Shown here piece by piece: positions 25,497 through 34,901 of a stretch of DNA of 51,810 bases. A program made the translations under genes and the position numbers. Within the stretch, counting starts at the first letter, position 1; every line of letters starts with the position of its first letter. Source of the stretch: Microbacteriaceae bacterium 3FA27C10. GTDB lineage: Bacteria > Actinomycetota > Actinomycetes > Actinomycetales > Microbacteriaceae. The notes beneath the pieces are model-generated. The model was not told where the DNA came from, did not search any database, and saw only the letters and a program-made list of their open reading frames with translations. Location: NCBI GenBank assembly GCA_005502775.1, contig SCNI01000027.1, forward strand, positions 1 through 51,810, in the 5' to 3' direction.

Positions 25497-25513
25497 GAGT
25501 GAGTGCTCACTCA
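25497..25513 (+). promoter_or_regulatory. TetR-type operator palindrome
   Basis: GAGTGAG-TG-CTCACTC (25497-25512) has perfect 7-bp arms. A shifted reading gives TGAGTG-CT-CACTCA (25500-25513). It lies 16 bases before the TetR start and is typical of operators of this family. It probably autoregulates the TetR-ABC exporter operon. Confidence 0.65.
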
Positions 25514-25528
25514 GCTACCATCGACGCC

Positions 25529-26116
25529 GTGACGACCCAGCAGGACGCCCCCGGGAGAGCCCCCGCGCTCTCCCTCGAAGACCGCCGCGAGATGATCCTC
25601 GCCGCGGTCGTTCCGCTGCTCGTCGAGCACGGCTCCGACATCACTTCCAAGCAGATCGCCGAGGCCGCCGGCATCGCCGAGGGCACCGTGTTCCGTGCTT
25701 TCGGCGACAAGGAGTCGCTCATCCACGCCGCCGCCGAGAAGTTCTTCGACCCCGACACCGTGCGCAACGGCCTGCGCGCCATCGATCCCGACGACCCGCT
25801 CGAGGCGAAAGTGGCCCAGATCATCGCCGTGCTCCGCACCCGGTTCACCGGCGCCCTGCGCGTGATGGCCGCGGTCGGCCGGGAGAACCCTCCACGCCGC
25901 ACCCACGTCGACAACTCCGACATCATCGAGCGCATCTTCGCCCCGGATGCCACGCGCCTCGCCTGGCCCTCCGAGCGCATCGTGCACCTCCTCCGCCTGC
26001 TCTCCTTCGCCTCGTCGATCCCCCCCATCAACGAGGCCGCCGCCCCCTTCACGAACGACGAACTCGCCCAGCTCGTGGTGCACGGCATCACCGGCACGAA
26101 CGGAGTACCCGCATGA
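25529..26116 (+). CDS. TetR-family transcriptional regulator
   Basis: This 195-residue repressor has an N-terminal HTH (MILAAVVPLLVEHGSDITSKQIAEAAGIAEGTVFRAFGDK) and a helical ligand-binding C-terminal domain. The GTG at 25529 is chosen because the palindromic operator lies directly before it and the frame further upstream reads through that operator. Its stop overlaps the first exporter gene (ATGA). It probably senses a compound pumped by the exporter. The ligand is unknown. Confidence 0.9.
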   Translation: MTTQQDAPGRAPALSLEDRREMILAAVVPLLVEHGSDITSKQIAEAAGIAEGTVFRAFGDKESLIHAAAEKFFDPDTVRNGLRAIDPDDPLEAKVAQIIAVLRTRFTGALRVMAAVGRENPPRRTHVDNSDIIERIFAPDATRLAWPSERIVHLLRLLSFASSIPPINEAAAPFTNDELAQLVVHGITGTNGVPA

Positions 26117-27849
26117 CCCTCCTCCGACTGCTCGGCACGTACCTCAAGCCGCACTGGCAGCCCATCGTGGCGGTCGTCGTGTTCCAGCTCATCCAGGCCA
26201 TCGCCTCGCTCTACCTCCCCACCCTCAACGCCGACATCATCGACAACGGCGTGGCCAGAGGCGACACGGCCTACATCCTCTCCACGGGCGCCTGGATGCT
26301 CGGCATCACGGTCGTGCAGGTCGCCGCCGCCATCACCGCGGTCTACTTCGGCGCCCGCGTGGCGATGGCCCTCGGCCGCGACCTGCGGGCCGCCGTGTTC
26401 TCCCGCGTCAGCGGCTTCAGCGAGCGCGAGGTCTCGCAGTTCGGCGCCCCCTCTCTCATCACCCGATCCACGAACGACGTGCAGCAGGTGCAGATGCTCG
26501 CGCTGATGACCTTCACCATGCTCGTCTCGGCGCCGATCCTGGCGGTCGGCGGAGTCATCCTGGCCCTGCAGCAAGACCTGCAGCTCTCCTGGATCATCGC
26601 GGTCAGCGTTCCCGTGCTCCTCATCTCGCTGGGCGCGATCATCGTGCGGATGGTTCCCCAGTTCCGCCGGATGCAGGCCCGCATCGACACCATCAACCGC
26701 GTTCTGCGCGAACAGCTCACGGGCATCCGGGTGGTGCGCGCCTTCGTGCGCGAAGACGTGGAGACCGCCCGCTTCGACCGCGCGAACCGCGACGTCACCG
26801 ACTCGGCCCTGCGCGCCGGCCGCCTGATGGCCCTGATGTTCCCGGTCGTGATGCTCGTGCTCAACGTCTCGAGCGTCGCCGTGATCTGGTTCGGCGCCTT
26901 CCGCATCGACGACGGCTCGATGCAGGTCGGCACGCTCATCGCCTTCCTCAGCTACCTCATGCAGATCCTGATGGCGGTGATGATGGCCACCTTCATGGCG
27001 ATGATGATCCCCCGCGCCTCGGTCTGCGCCGACCGCATCACCGAGGTGCTCGAGACCGACTCCACGGTGGTGATGCCGGCGAACCCCGTGCGGGAACTGC
27101 GCCGCCACGGAACGGTCGAGCTCCGCGACGCCACCTTCTCCTACCCCGGCGCCGAGCAGCCCGTGCTCCGGAGCCTCGACGTCACGGTCGCCGCCGGCGA
27201 GACGCTCGCGGTGATCGGCAGCACCGGTTCGGGCAAGACCACCTTCGTGAACCTGCTCCCCCGCCTCTTCGACGTCACCGGCGGCGCCGTGCTCGTCGAC
27301 GGCGTCGACGTGCGAGAACTCGACCCCGACCTGCTCTGGAGCCGCATCGGGCTGGTGCCGCAGAAGCCCTACCTCTTCTCCGGCACGGTCGCCTCGAACC
27401 TCCGCTACGGCAAGCCCGACGCCACCGACGACGAGCTCTGGCAGGCCCTGGAGACCGCCCAGGCCGCCGACTTCGTGCGGGCGATGGAGGGTGGCCTCGA
27501 GGCTCCGATCGCCCAGGGAGGCACCACCGTCTCGGGCGGGCAACGACAACGGCTCGCCATCGCGAGAGCCCTGGTGAAGCGCCCCGAGATCTACGTGTTC
27601 GACGACTCGTTCTCGGCTCTCGACCTGGCGACGGATGCGCGGCTGCGGCGAGCGCTGCGGGCCGACATGGCGGGCGCCACCATGATCATCGTCGCCCAGC
27701 GGGTGTCGACCATCATCGACGCCGACCAGATCATCGTGCTCGAAGACGGCGAGATCGTCGGCAAGGGCACGCACGACGAGCTGCTCGAGACCTCGGCGAC
27801 CTACGCCGAGATCGTCTCCTCGCAGCTCACCGCGGAGGAGGCGGCATGA
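26113..27849 (+). CDS. ABC exporter half-transporter with degenerate ATP site
   Basis: This 578-residue half-transporter has six membrane helices (about 10-300) and an ATPase domain. Walker A is GSTGSGKTT (369-377, K375). The signature VSGGQ is canonical at 473-477. In Walker B the catalytic Glu is replaced by Asp (VFDDSFSALD, D498), and the switch His is replaced by Gln (VAQRVS, Q529). This marks the degenerate half of a heterodimeric type IV exporter such as TM287/288 or LmrCD. It is coupled to the next gene by ATGA. Confidence 0.93.
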   Translation: MTLLRLLGTYLKPHWQPIVAVVVFQLIQAIASLYLPTLNADIIDNGVARGDTAYILSTGAWMLGITVVQVAAAITAVYFGARVAMALGRDLRAAVFSRVSGFSEREVSQFGAPSLITRSTNDVQQVQMLALMTFTMLVSAPILAVGGVILALQQDLQLSWIIAVSVPVLLISLGAIIVRMVPQFRRMQARIDTINRVLREQLTGIRVVRAFVREDVETARFDRANRDVTDSALRAGRLMALMFPVVMLVLNVSSVAVIWFGAFRIDDGSMQVGTLIAFLSYLMQILMAVMMATFMAMMIPRASVCADRITEVLETDSTVVMPANPVRELRRHGTVELRDATFSYPGAEQPVLRSLDVTVAAGETLAVIGSTGSGKTTFVNLLPRLFDVTGGAVLVDGVDVRELDPDLLWSRIGLVPQKPYLFSGTVASNLRYGKPDATDDELWQALETAQAADFVRAMEGGLEAPIAQGGTTVSGGQRQRLAIARALVKRPEIYVFDDSFSALDLATDARLRRALRADMAGATMIIVAQRVSTIIDADQIIVLEDGEIVGKGTHDELLETSATYAEIVSSQLTAEEAA

Positions 27850-29849
27850 GCGCCACGAGACCAGCCCCGGCACGACCGGCCGCGCCGGCGGCTCCCGGCG
27901 GCCCCGGGGGGATGCGCCCGGGCGGCGGCCGCCCCGGCGGCGGGCCCTTCGGCGGCGCCGGCATGCCCGTGCAGAAGTCGCTCGACTTCGGCCCCTCCGC
28001 GAAACGTCTGATCGGCCGCCTGCGCCCGCACCGGGCCGGCGTGCTGATCGTCATCGCGCTCGGCGTGGTGAGCGTCTTCTTCACGGTCCTCGGCCCGTGG
28101 CTCCTGGGCAAGGCCACCAACCTCATCTTCGCGGGCGCCATCTCGAAGACCCTCCCCTCCGGCGTCTCGAAGCAGCAGATCCTCGACAACCTGCGGGCGA
28201 GCGGCCAGGGCTCACAGGCCGACCTGCTGTCCGGCATCGCTCTCACCCCGGGTCAGGGCATCGACTTCGACGCCCTCGCGCTCATCCTGGGCACCGTCCT
28301 CGTTCTCTACGTGGTCGCCTCCGTGTTCTCGTGGCTGCAGGGCCGCGTGCTCAACACCGTGGTGCAGAAGACGGTGTTCCGCCTGCGCGAAGAGGTCGAG
28401 ACCAAGATCAACAGCCTCCCGCTCGGCTACTTCGACCGGATGCAGCGCGGCGAGCTGCTGAGCCGCGTCACCAACGACATGGACAACGTGGCGCAGAGCC
28501 TGCAGCAGACCCTGAGCCAGATGCTCACGTCGATCCTCACCGTCATCGGTGTGATCGTGATGATGTTCATCACCTCCCCCCTGCTCGCCGTGATCTCGCT
28601 CGTGACCATCCCGCTCACCATCGGCATCACCGCGGTGATCGCGAAACGCTCGCAGAAGCTCTTCGTGGCGCAGTGGGCGCACACCGGCGCCCTCAACGGC
28701 CAGATCGAGGAGAACTTCACCGGCCACGCCCTCGTGAAGGTGTTCGGCCGTCAGCGCGAGGTCGAGCAGACCTTCACCGCCAAGAACGAGGAGCTCTACA
28801 AGGCCAGCTTCGGCGCCCAGTTCGTGTCGGGCATCATCATGCCCTCGATGATGTTCGTGGGGAACCTCATCTACGTGGTGATCGCCGTCGTCGGCGGCCT
28901 GCAGGTCGCATCCGGAGCGCTCAGCATCGGCTCGGTGCAGGCCTTCATCCAGTACTCGCGCCAGTTCACGCAGCCGCTCACCCAGCTCGGCTCGATGGTG
29001 AACCTGCTGCAGTCGGGTGTGGCCTCCGCCGAGCGCGTGTTCGAGCTGCTCGACGCCGAGGAGCAGACTCCGGATGCCTCGCCCGCCCAGACCCCGGCCG
29101 GCACCCGCGGCCGCCTGGTGTTCGACGACGTCTCGTTCAGCTACTCGCCCGAGAAGCCGCTCATCCAGCACCTCTCGCTGACGGCCGAGCCGGGGCAGAC
29201 GGTGGCCATCGTGGGGCCAACCGGCGCCGGTAAGACCACGCTGGTGAACCTCATCATGCGGTTCTACGAGCTGGACGGCGGCCGCATCACCCTCGACGGC
29301 GTCGACATCGCCCAGATGACGCGCCGCGACCTGCGCTCCCGCACCGGAATGGTGCTGCAGGACACCTGGCTGTTCGGCGGCACCATCCGCGACAACATCG
29401 CCTACGGCCGGCCGGAGGCGAGCGAAGAGGAGATCCTCGAGGCCGCCCGCGCCACCTACGTCGACCGGTTCGTGCACTCGCTCCCCGAGGGCTACGACAC
29501 CGTGCTCGACGACGAGGCCTCGAACGTCTCCGCCGGGGAGAAGCAGCTGCTCACCATCGCCCGCGCGTTCCTGGCGAAACCGAGCGTGCTCATCCTCGAC
29601 GAGGCCACCAGCTCGGTCGACACCCGCACCGAGCAGCTCGTGCAGAAGGCCATGTCGGCCCTCCGCGCCGACCGCACGAGCTTCGTCATCGCGCACCGGC
29701 TGTCCACCATCCGCGACGCCGACCTCATCCTCGTGATGGAGTCGGGCAGTATCGTCGAGCAGGGCACCCATGCCGAGCTGCTGGCCGCCGGCGGCGCCTA
29801 CTACTCGCTCTACAACTCGCAGTTCGCGGGCGCTCTCGTCGACGAGTGA
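27846..29849 (+). CDS. ABC exporter half-transporter with canonical ATPase
   Basis: This 667-residue partner begins with a flexible Gly/Pro-rich extension (PGGMRPGGGRPGGGPFGG) before six membrane helices. Walker A is GPTGAGKTT with K463, Walker B is ILDEATSSVD with catalytic E586, and the switch is H617 (IAHRLS). Its signature is altered to VSAGEKQ (561-567). With the degenerate partner this gives one intact and one impaired ATP site. The substrate is unknown, possibly drug or lipid. It is the last gene of the TetR operon. Confidence 0.93.
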   Translation: MSATRPAPARPAAPAAPGGPGGMRPGGGRPGGGPFGGAGMPVQKSLDFGPSAKRLIGRLRPHRAGVLIVIALGVVSVFFTVLGPWLLGKATNLIFAGAISKTLPSGVSKQQILDNLRASGQGSQADLLSGIALTPGQGIDFDALALILGTVLVLYVVASVFSWLQGRVLNTVVQKTVFRLREEVETKINSLPLGYFDRMQRGELLSRVTNDMDNVAQSLQQTLSQMLTSILTVIGVIVMMFITSPLLAVISLVTIPLTIGITAVIAKRSQKLFVAQWAHTGALNGQIEENFTGHALVKVFGRQREVEQTFTAKNEELYKASFGAQFVSGIIMPSMMFVGNLIYVVIAVVGGLQVASGALSIGSVQAFIQYSRQFTQPLTQLGSMVNLLQSGVASAERVFELLDAEEQTPDASPAQTPAGTRGRLVFDDVSFSYSPEKPLIQHLSLTAEPGQTVAIVGPTGAGKTTLVNLIMRFYELDGGRITLDGVDIAQMTRRDLRSRTGMVLQDTWLFGGTIRDNIAYGRPEASEEEILEAARATYVDRFVHSLPEGYDTVLDDEASNVSAGEKQLLTIARAFLAKPSVLILDEATSSVDTRTEQLVQKAMSALRADRTSFVIAHRLSTIRDADLILVMESGSIVEQGTHAELLAAGGAYYSLYNSQFAGALVDE

Positions 29850-29868
29850 GCCGGCCGGCCCCGGGGCG

Positions 29869-29906
29869 ACGGATGCGGTGCGAACGCGCGGCGCATCCGC
29901 ATCCGT
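29869..29906 (+). terminator. Hairpin after the exporter operon
   Basis: ACGGATGCGG (29869-29878) and CCGCATCCGT (29897-29906) form a perfect 10-bp inverted repeat with an 18-base loop, 20 bases past the operon stop. GGATGC is frequent throughout this genome, so chance pairing is possible. Confidence 0.35.
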
Positions 29907-29936
29907 CCCCCAGCTGCGCGAGGTAGGTTCGACCGC

Positions 29937-30311
29937 ATGAGCCTCCTCCCACCGTCGGGCCGGATCCCGCCCGGGTGGTACCCCGATCCGGAGGCCAGCG
30001 ACGTGCTGCGCTGGTGGGACGGTTACCGCTTCACCGACGACTTCGCGCCGCGCATCAGCGACCCGGCTGACAGCCGCAACGGCTACGCCACGGCCTCGCT
30101 CGTCTTCGGCATCGTGTCGGTCGGGCTCAACGTGCTGTTCCTCCCGAGCGTCGCGGGCATCGCGTTCGGCGCGGCCGGGCTCGCCAAGGCGAAGCGGATG
30201 GGGATGGGCCGGCCCTCGTCGATCGCCGGGCTAGTGCTCTCGGTCGTGGGCATCCTGACCCAGGTGGCGCTGATCGCGATCGTCGTGGCGGCGCGCGTGC
30301 TGCTGCGCTGA
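29937..30311 (+). CDS. DUF2510 small membrane protein
   Basis: This 124-residue protein has a DUF2510 motif at the N-terminus (PPGWYPDPEASDVLRWWDGYRFT). Two membrane helices follow (about 55-80 and 95-122), joined by a short basic loop (AKAKRMGMGRP) of the DUF4190 kind. DUF2510 is common in actinobacterial envelope proteins and has no known activity. The ATG at 29937 fits the family start. It stands alone between the exporter operon and the channel gene. Confidence 0.8.
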   Translation: MSLLPPSGRIPPGWYPDPEASDVLRWWDGYRFTDDFAPRISDPADSRNGYATASLVFGIVSVGLNVLFLPSVAGIAFGAAGLAKAKRMGMGRPSSIAGLVLSVVGILTQVALIAIVVAARVLLR

Positions 30312-30422
30312 GCGAGCGCCCAGAGCGCCGCGGGCCGGGTGCCTTCGCGGCCGGCATCCGCGTGATCCCGCCCGTCACGAGCCCGTAGCACCACCGAAAC
30401 ACCGGCCTGCAATACTCGCTCC

Positions 30423-31151
30423 ATGACGCAGGACGCGTGGAAGCGGATGAGCGAATGGCCGCTCTCGATCGCGGCCGTGGTCTTCTTGATCGCCTATGCC
30501 TGGTCGGTCATCGCCGACGTGCACGAGGGCGTGCTCTACGACGTGCTCGAGACGGTGATGTGGATCGTCTGGGGCCTGTTCGTGATCGACTACGTCATGA
30601 ACCTCTCCCTCGCCCGGCCGCGGTGGCGGTGGTTCTACCGGCACATCCCCGAGCTGCTCGTGGTGGTGCTGCCGTTCCTGCGGCCACTGCGGCTGCTGCG
30701 GCTGGTGGCGCTGGTCTCGGTGCTGCAGCGCACGGCCGGAACCGCGCTCCGCGGGCGGGTGATGCTCTACGTGGCGTGCTCGGCCTCGATCGTCATCCTG
30801 GTCGGCGGGCTCGCCGTGCTCGACGCCGAGCAGAACGTGCCCACGGCCAACATCCACAACTTCTGGGATGCGCTCTGGTGGGCCTTCGTGACCATCACCA
30901 CGGTCGGCTACGGCGACTACACCCCCGTCACGCACACCGGGCGGCTGATCGCGCTCGGGCTCATGATCTCGGGCATCGCCCTGCTCGGCGTGGTCACCGC
31001 GAGCCTCGCCTCCTGGTTCGTCGAGCGCGCGCAGAGCGCCGAGGCGAAGGAGCAGCAGATCACCCGCTCGCAGATCTCCGCGCTCACCGAGCAGGTGATG
31101 GCGCTCCGCGAGGAGCTGGCCGCGTTCGAGCACGCGCGCGAACAGAACTGA
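30423..31151 (+). CDS. Voltage-gated-like potassium channel
   Basis: This 242-residue channel has six predicted helices. The fourth is rich in Arg (FLRPLRLLRLVALVSVLQR) like a voltage sensor. The pore loop holds the selectivity filter TTVGYGD before the last helix. A C-terminal coiled-coil (KEQQITRSQISALTEQVMALREELAAFEHA) would tetramerise it. No RCK domain is present. It conducts K+ across the cytoplasmic membrane. The gating stimulus is inferred from the S4-like segment only. Confidence 0.92.
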   Translation: MTQDAWKRMSEWPLSIAAVVFLIAYAWSVIADVHEGVLYDVLETVMWIVWGLFVIDYVMNLSLARPRWRWFYRHIPELLVVVLPFLRPLRLLRLVALVSVLQRTAGTALRGRVMLYVACSASIVILVGGLAVLDAEQNVPTANIHNFWDALWWAFVTITTVGYGDYTPVTHTGRLIALGLMISGIALLGVVTASLASWFVERAQSAEAKEQQITRSQISALTEQVMALREELAAFEHAREQN

Positions 31152-31197
31152 GAACCCGCGGCGCTACGCCTGTAGCACAAATCGATGTTTTCTGCGC

Positions 31198-31258
31198 GTG
31201 AACCTTCTGTTTCGCCTTCGTTTCGCGAGGCCTTCGATCCTGTACGGATTCCTAGTGT
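31198..31258 (+). promoter_or_regulatory. PHO-box-like repeats and -10 before the wall-anchored hydrolase
   Basis: Three adjoining 11-bp units, GTGAACCTTCT (31198), GTTTCGCCTTC (31209) and GTTTCGCGAGG (31220), form a direct-repeat array like the one before pstS. TAGTGT at 31253-31258 is a good -10 and lies exactly on the same 11-bp grid. A leader of about 110 bases follows. Confidence 0.4.
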
Positions 31259-31371
31259 CTTAAGCGTCGCTTCTCAGCTACGCACCTGGGCACCCACTTC
31301 CGCCACCCGATCCTCACGTCGGCGGAGGAGTGTCCTGAACCCATTCCGTTCGTTCGATCCCTAGGAGAACT

Positions 31372-34300
31372 GTGTCTTCACGCACATCCGCGAGGCGGTG
31401 GATCGCGGGCGCGGTCGCCGTCGCGCTCGCACCGGCGATGGCGGTGTCGGCGGCATCCATGGCCGCCGCCGCACCGACGCCAGACCCGACCGTCGCATCC
31501 GGCAGTGACTGGTCCGTGACCACCACCCCGGGTGGTTACCTCATCAACCTGCAGCTCGATGAGCCGCTGCCCATGGTCGATGACGCACCGACCCTGGTCG
31601 TCGACGGCGAGCCGATCGGCCTCGCCACCGAGTCCCCCGACGGCCTCTCGCTCAGCGTCGTCACCAGCGACCCCGCCGTCGCCGATGCGAGCGAGGTGAC
31701 CAAGGGCTGGTCCAGTGGCGAGGAGAGCAAGGCGGCAGAGTCGACCGAGGCACCCGTCACCGAGGAATCACCGCAGAGCCGGATGATGACCGAGCAACTG
31801 GATGCGCTGGCCGCCGTGGCCGCCGTCCCCGACCCGTCGACGCCCGGCCAGTACCACGTCACCGAAGCCGAGTACGACTTCGGCGACCAGGCGATTCCGC
31901 TCGCCGCCATCGGCGGGATCCGGGGCGAGATGACCGGCAAGATGTATCTCACCGACGCGAGCGGCGAGCGACCCACCGTGGTGCTGCTGCACGGTCGTCA
32001 CACCTCGTGCTCCGGTACCGGCGCGAACCCACTGCGCTGGCCGTGCGGACCGACGCAGATGAACATCCGCTCATATCTCGGCTACGAGGGAACCGCACGG
32101 GCGCTGGCGTCGCAGGGCTACAACGTGCTCTCGATCGCGGCCAACTCGGTGAACTCCAATGACAACCAGCTCGCGCTCGACTACGGCGCGCAGGCTCGCG
32201 GCCAGCTCATCCTCGACACCCTCGGCATGCTCGAGAAGGCCAACGCCGGTGAGGCCGTCACCTACGACGACATCACCACAGCCACGAGCACCGTGCCCAG
32301 CACCACGACCACCCGCACCCTCGACGAGGCGCTCGTGCGCGCCACCACGCGCACCGACCAGCCCGCCGTCGCCTCCGGCACCACCGCCGCGTCACTGAAG
32401 GGCCGGTTCGACCTCGACCATGTCGGCATCATGGGCCACTCCCGCGGTGGCGAGGGCGTGGTCTCGGCCGCGACCCTCAACCAGGGTCTGGCCAAGCCGT
32501 TCGGCATCGAGTCGGTGCTGCCACTGGCACCCGTCGACTTCGGGCGCATGACGCTCCCCGACGTGCCCACCGCGGTGTTCCTGCCCTACTGCGACGGCGA
32601 CGTCTCCAACCAGCAGGGCCAGCACTTCATCGACGACTCGCGTCACGCCTTCGGCGACGACGTGCTGCGATCGGCGGTCTGGGTCATGGGCGCCAACCAC
32701 AACTTCTTCAACACGGTGTGGACGCCGGGCCTGTACCCGGCCGCGACCGGCGACGACTGGAGCACCCGGGACACCACGTCCAGCTGCGCGACCAACGACG
32801 CCACCCGGCTCACCGCCGCCCAGGAGTACCAGGTCGGCGTGAGCTACATGACCGGCTTCTTCCGCCTCACCATGGGTGGCGAGACGCAGTTCCAGCCGCT
32901 GTTCGACGGATCTATCAAGCCCTCCACCACCTCCACGAGCTACGCGGACGTTCGCGTGATGGCCGCACAGCCGGCCTCGAGCACCTCGCTCATCACCGAC
33001 TTCACCACGACGAACTCGCTCATCCGGGTGTCGGGAGGCGCGACCGCGACGGTCTGCACCAACCTCACCGGCCGCACGGTCTCGCAGTCGCTGCCCTTCT
33101 GCGCCGTCTCCAAGGGGTCGTCGCAGGTGCCGCACTGGACGCCCGGCTCGTTCGCCCCGAACGTGCCCGAGTTCCCCGTGACCAAGTTCCTGTGGACCGG
33201 TTCCTCCACCACCAACCCGGCCGCCCCGAGCACCGGACAGCTGCGGATCACCGTTCCGGCCGAGGACCGCAACCTCAGCACCCGGTCGCAGATCACCCTC
33301 AAGACCGCTCCCGATGAGACGGTGCCGAGCGGCACCGACTTCACGATCGCCGTGGTCGACCGGGCCGGTCAGAGCTACCAGGTGGCCGCGTCCGCACTCA
33401 ACCCGCTGGCCATCAACCGGATGCCCGGCGGCACGAACGCGACGCTCAACAAGATCGTGCTGCAACAGCTGACGATCCCGACGTCGACGATCACCGGCAT
33501 CGACCTCACCGATGTGCGCGAGATCCGCCTCTCGGCGGGTGTGGGAGCCGACGGCACCGGAACCGGTGGCGTCTACCTGTCCGACCTCGCATTCGACACC
33601 CCCTCGCTGGGCACGGCCGTGGTGCAGACCCGCACCACGGTGAACATCGCGCCGACCATCGTGGAGGAGGGCTCCGGCCCGGGCACGGCCGAAGTGGCCG
33701 CGTACCTGAGCCGCCCTGACACGGCACCGATCACCGCGTACGTCAGCGTGATCGGATCCGCCACGGGCGCCGTCGGCATCGGCATGGAGCAGGTCACCTT
33801 CCAGCCGGGAGAGACCTGCAAGGTCGTCACCGTCGCCACCCTCGGGAACAGCGCCGCGTCTGCCAGCGGCAGCTCGAACTTCAAGGTCAGCGCCACCAAC
33901 ACGAGCAACGCGGTCATGGGGGCGAAGGCCTTCAACAACCTCGTCGTGCGTGAAGACGACGGCGTCACCGGCGCCGGAACGGAGATTCCGCCGGTCGGCA
34001 TCCAGGGTGACGCGTGCGCCGAGTACGAGGCATCGCTGACTCCGCAGCCCTTGGTAGCGGACGCGGAGACCGTTGCACCCCGCGGATCGTTCTCCGTCAC
34101 GGCATCGGGCTATCGTGCGGGTGAGACTGTGCTGTTCGGCTTCGGTGGCATCCCGCTCGGAAGTGCCGTCGCCGACGAGACCGGAACGGCCACCCACGCC
34201 GTGACGGTGCCGGAGGACTCGGAGCTCGGGCCGCTCGAGGCGACCGCGCTCGGCGCGGGCTCGGCCCGCGACGCCCGCGTCACCGTCTCGGTGCTCGCGC

Positions 34301-34887
34301 CGACGACGACGACGCTCACCGCGCCGCCGACCTCGACCGAGGGCGACGAGATCGCGCTGGAGGCCAGTGTGACCCCTGCCGACGTCTCGGGTTCGGTGCC
34401 TCCGCTCGCCGCAGGCGGCACACTGAAGGCCACAGCCGACGTCCTCGAAGTGACCGGTTCGGTCTCGTTCACCGACGGTGACACCGTCCTCGGCACGGCC
34501 GAGCTCGTCGACGGCGTCGCCACGCTCCGCTATGCAGGCCTCGCGGCCGGCGAGCACAGTGTGATCGCGTCGTTCGTGCAGAGCGCGACCGCGTCGGCCT
34601 CCTCGTCGGACCCGATCGCGATCTCGGTCGCCGCGGCTCCGACGCCCACGCCGACCCCCACCCCGACGCCCACGGACACTCCGGCGCCGACTCCGACGCC
34701 CACCACCACCCCGGGTGTCGCGGGCTCCGGCGGAGAGTCGGTCCCGGCAGCGTCGAGCTCGTCGACGGGTGACCTCGCGTCGACCGGCCTGAACGTGACG
34801 CTCTGGGTGCTCGGCGCGGTGCTCGTCCTGGGTGCCGGCGGGATCGTGCTCGTCGTCTCCCGTCGCCGCCGTCGCGTGACGGAGTAA
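31372..34887 (+). CDS. Secreted, wall-anchored alpha/beta hydrolase (LAxTG)
   Basis: This 1,171-residue protein has a signal peptide (1 to about 35, AMAVSAASMAAAAPTPD). An alpha/beta hydrolase domain lies at about 190-470 with nucleophile S357 in GHSRGG, acid D408/D410 in YCDGD and H443 in GANHNFF. Beta-rich domains follow: a Calx-beta-like one (about 760-865) and an Ig-like one near 990-1085. A Thr-Pro repeat linker, the LASTG sorting motif (1135-1139), a hydrophobic helix and RRRRR then complete a class E sortase signal. GTG 31372 follows AGGAG. It is probably an esterase or lipase on the cell surface. No sortase is in the window. Confidence 0.85.
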   Translation: MSSRTSARRWIAGAVAVALAPAMAVSAASMAAAAPTPDPTVASGSDWSVTTTPGGYLINLQLDEPLPMVDDAPTLVVDGEPIGLATESPDGLSLSVVTSDPAVADASEVTKGWSSGEESKAAESTEAPVTEESPQSRMMTEQLDALAAVAAVPDPSTPGQYHVTEAEYDFGDQAIPLAAIGGIRGEMTGKMYLTDASGERPTVVLLHGRHTSCSGTGANPLRWPCGPTQMNIRSYLGYEGTARALASQGYNVLSIAANSVNSNDNQLALDYGAQARGQLILDTLGMLEKANAGEAVTYDDITTATSTVPSTTTTRTLDEALVRATTRTDQPAVASGTTAASLKGRFDLDHVGIMGHSRGGEGVVSAATLNQGLAKPFGIESVLPLAPVDFGRMTLPDVPTAVFLPYCDGDVSNQQGQHFIDDSRHAFGDDVLRSAVWVMGANHNFFNTVWTPGLYPAATGDDWSTRDTTSSCATNDATRLTAAQEYQVGVSYMTGFFRLTMGGETQFQPLFDGSIKPSTTSTSYADVRVMAAQPASSTSLITDFTTTNSLIRVSGGATATVCTNLTGRTVSQSLPFCAVSKGSSQVPHWTPGSFAPNVPEFPVTKFLWTGSSTTNPAAPSTGQLRITVPAEDRNLSTRSQITLKTAPDETVPSGTDFTIAVVDRAGQSYQVAASALNPLAINRMPGGTNATLNKIVLQQLTIPTSTITGIDLTDVREIRLSAGVGADGTGTGGVYLSDLAFDTPSLGTAVVQTRTTVNIAPTIVEEGSGPGTAEVAAYLSRPDTAPITAYVSVIGSATGAVGIGMEQVTFQPGETCKVVTVATLGNSAASASGSSNFKVSATNTSNAVMGAKAFNNLVVREDDGVTGAGTEIPPVGIQGDACAEYEASLTPQPLVADAETVAPRGSFSVTASGYRAGETVLFGFGGIPLGSAVADETGTATHAVTVPEDSELGPLEATALGAGSARDARVTVSVLAPTTTTLTAPPTSTEGDEIALEASVTPADVSGSVPPLAAGGTLKATADVLEVTGSVSFTDGDTVLGTAELVDGVATLRYAGLAAGEHSVIASFVQSATASASSSDPIAISVAAAPTPTPTPTPTPTDTPAPTPTPTTTPGVAGSGGESVPAASSSSTGDLASTGLNVTLWVLGAVLVLGAGGIVLVVSRRRRRVTE

Positions 34888-34901
34888 CCGGCAGAGCATC
34901 T

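Noticed and set aside
25947-27846. Very long open frame running from inside the TetR gene into the second exporter gene.
   Set aside because: The first 630 codons are Arg/His/Pro-rich shadow of the TetR and first exporter genes. The real gene begins at ATG 27846.
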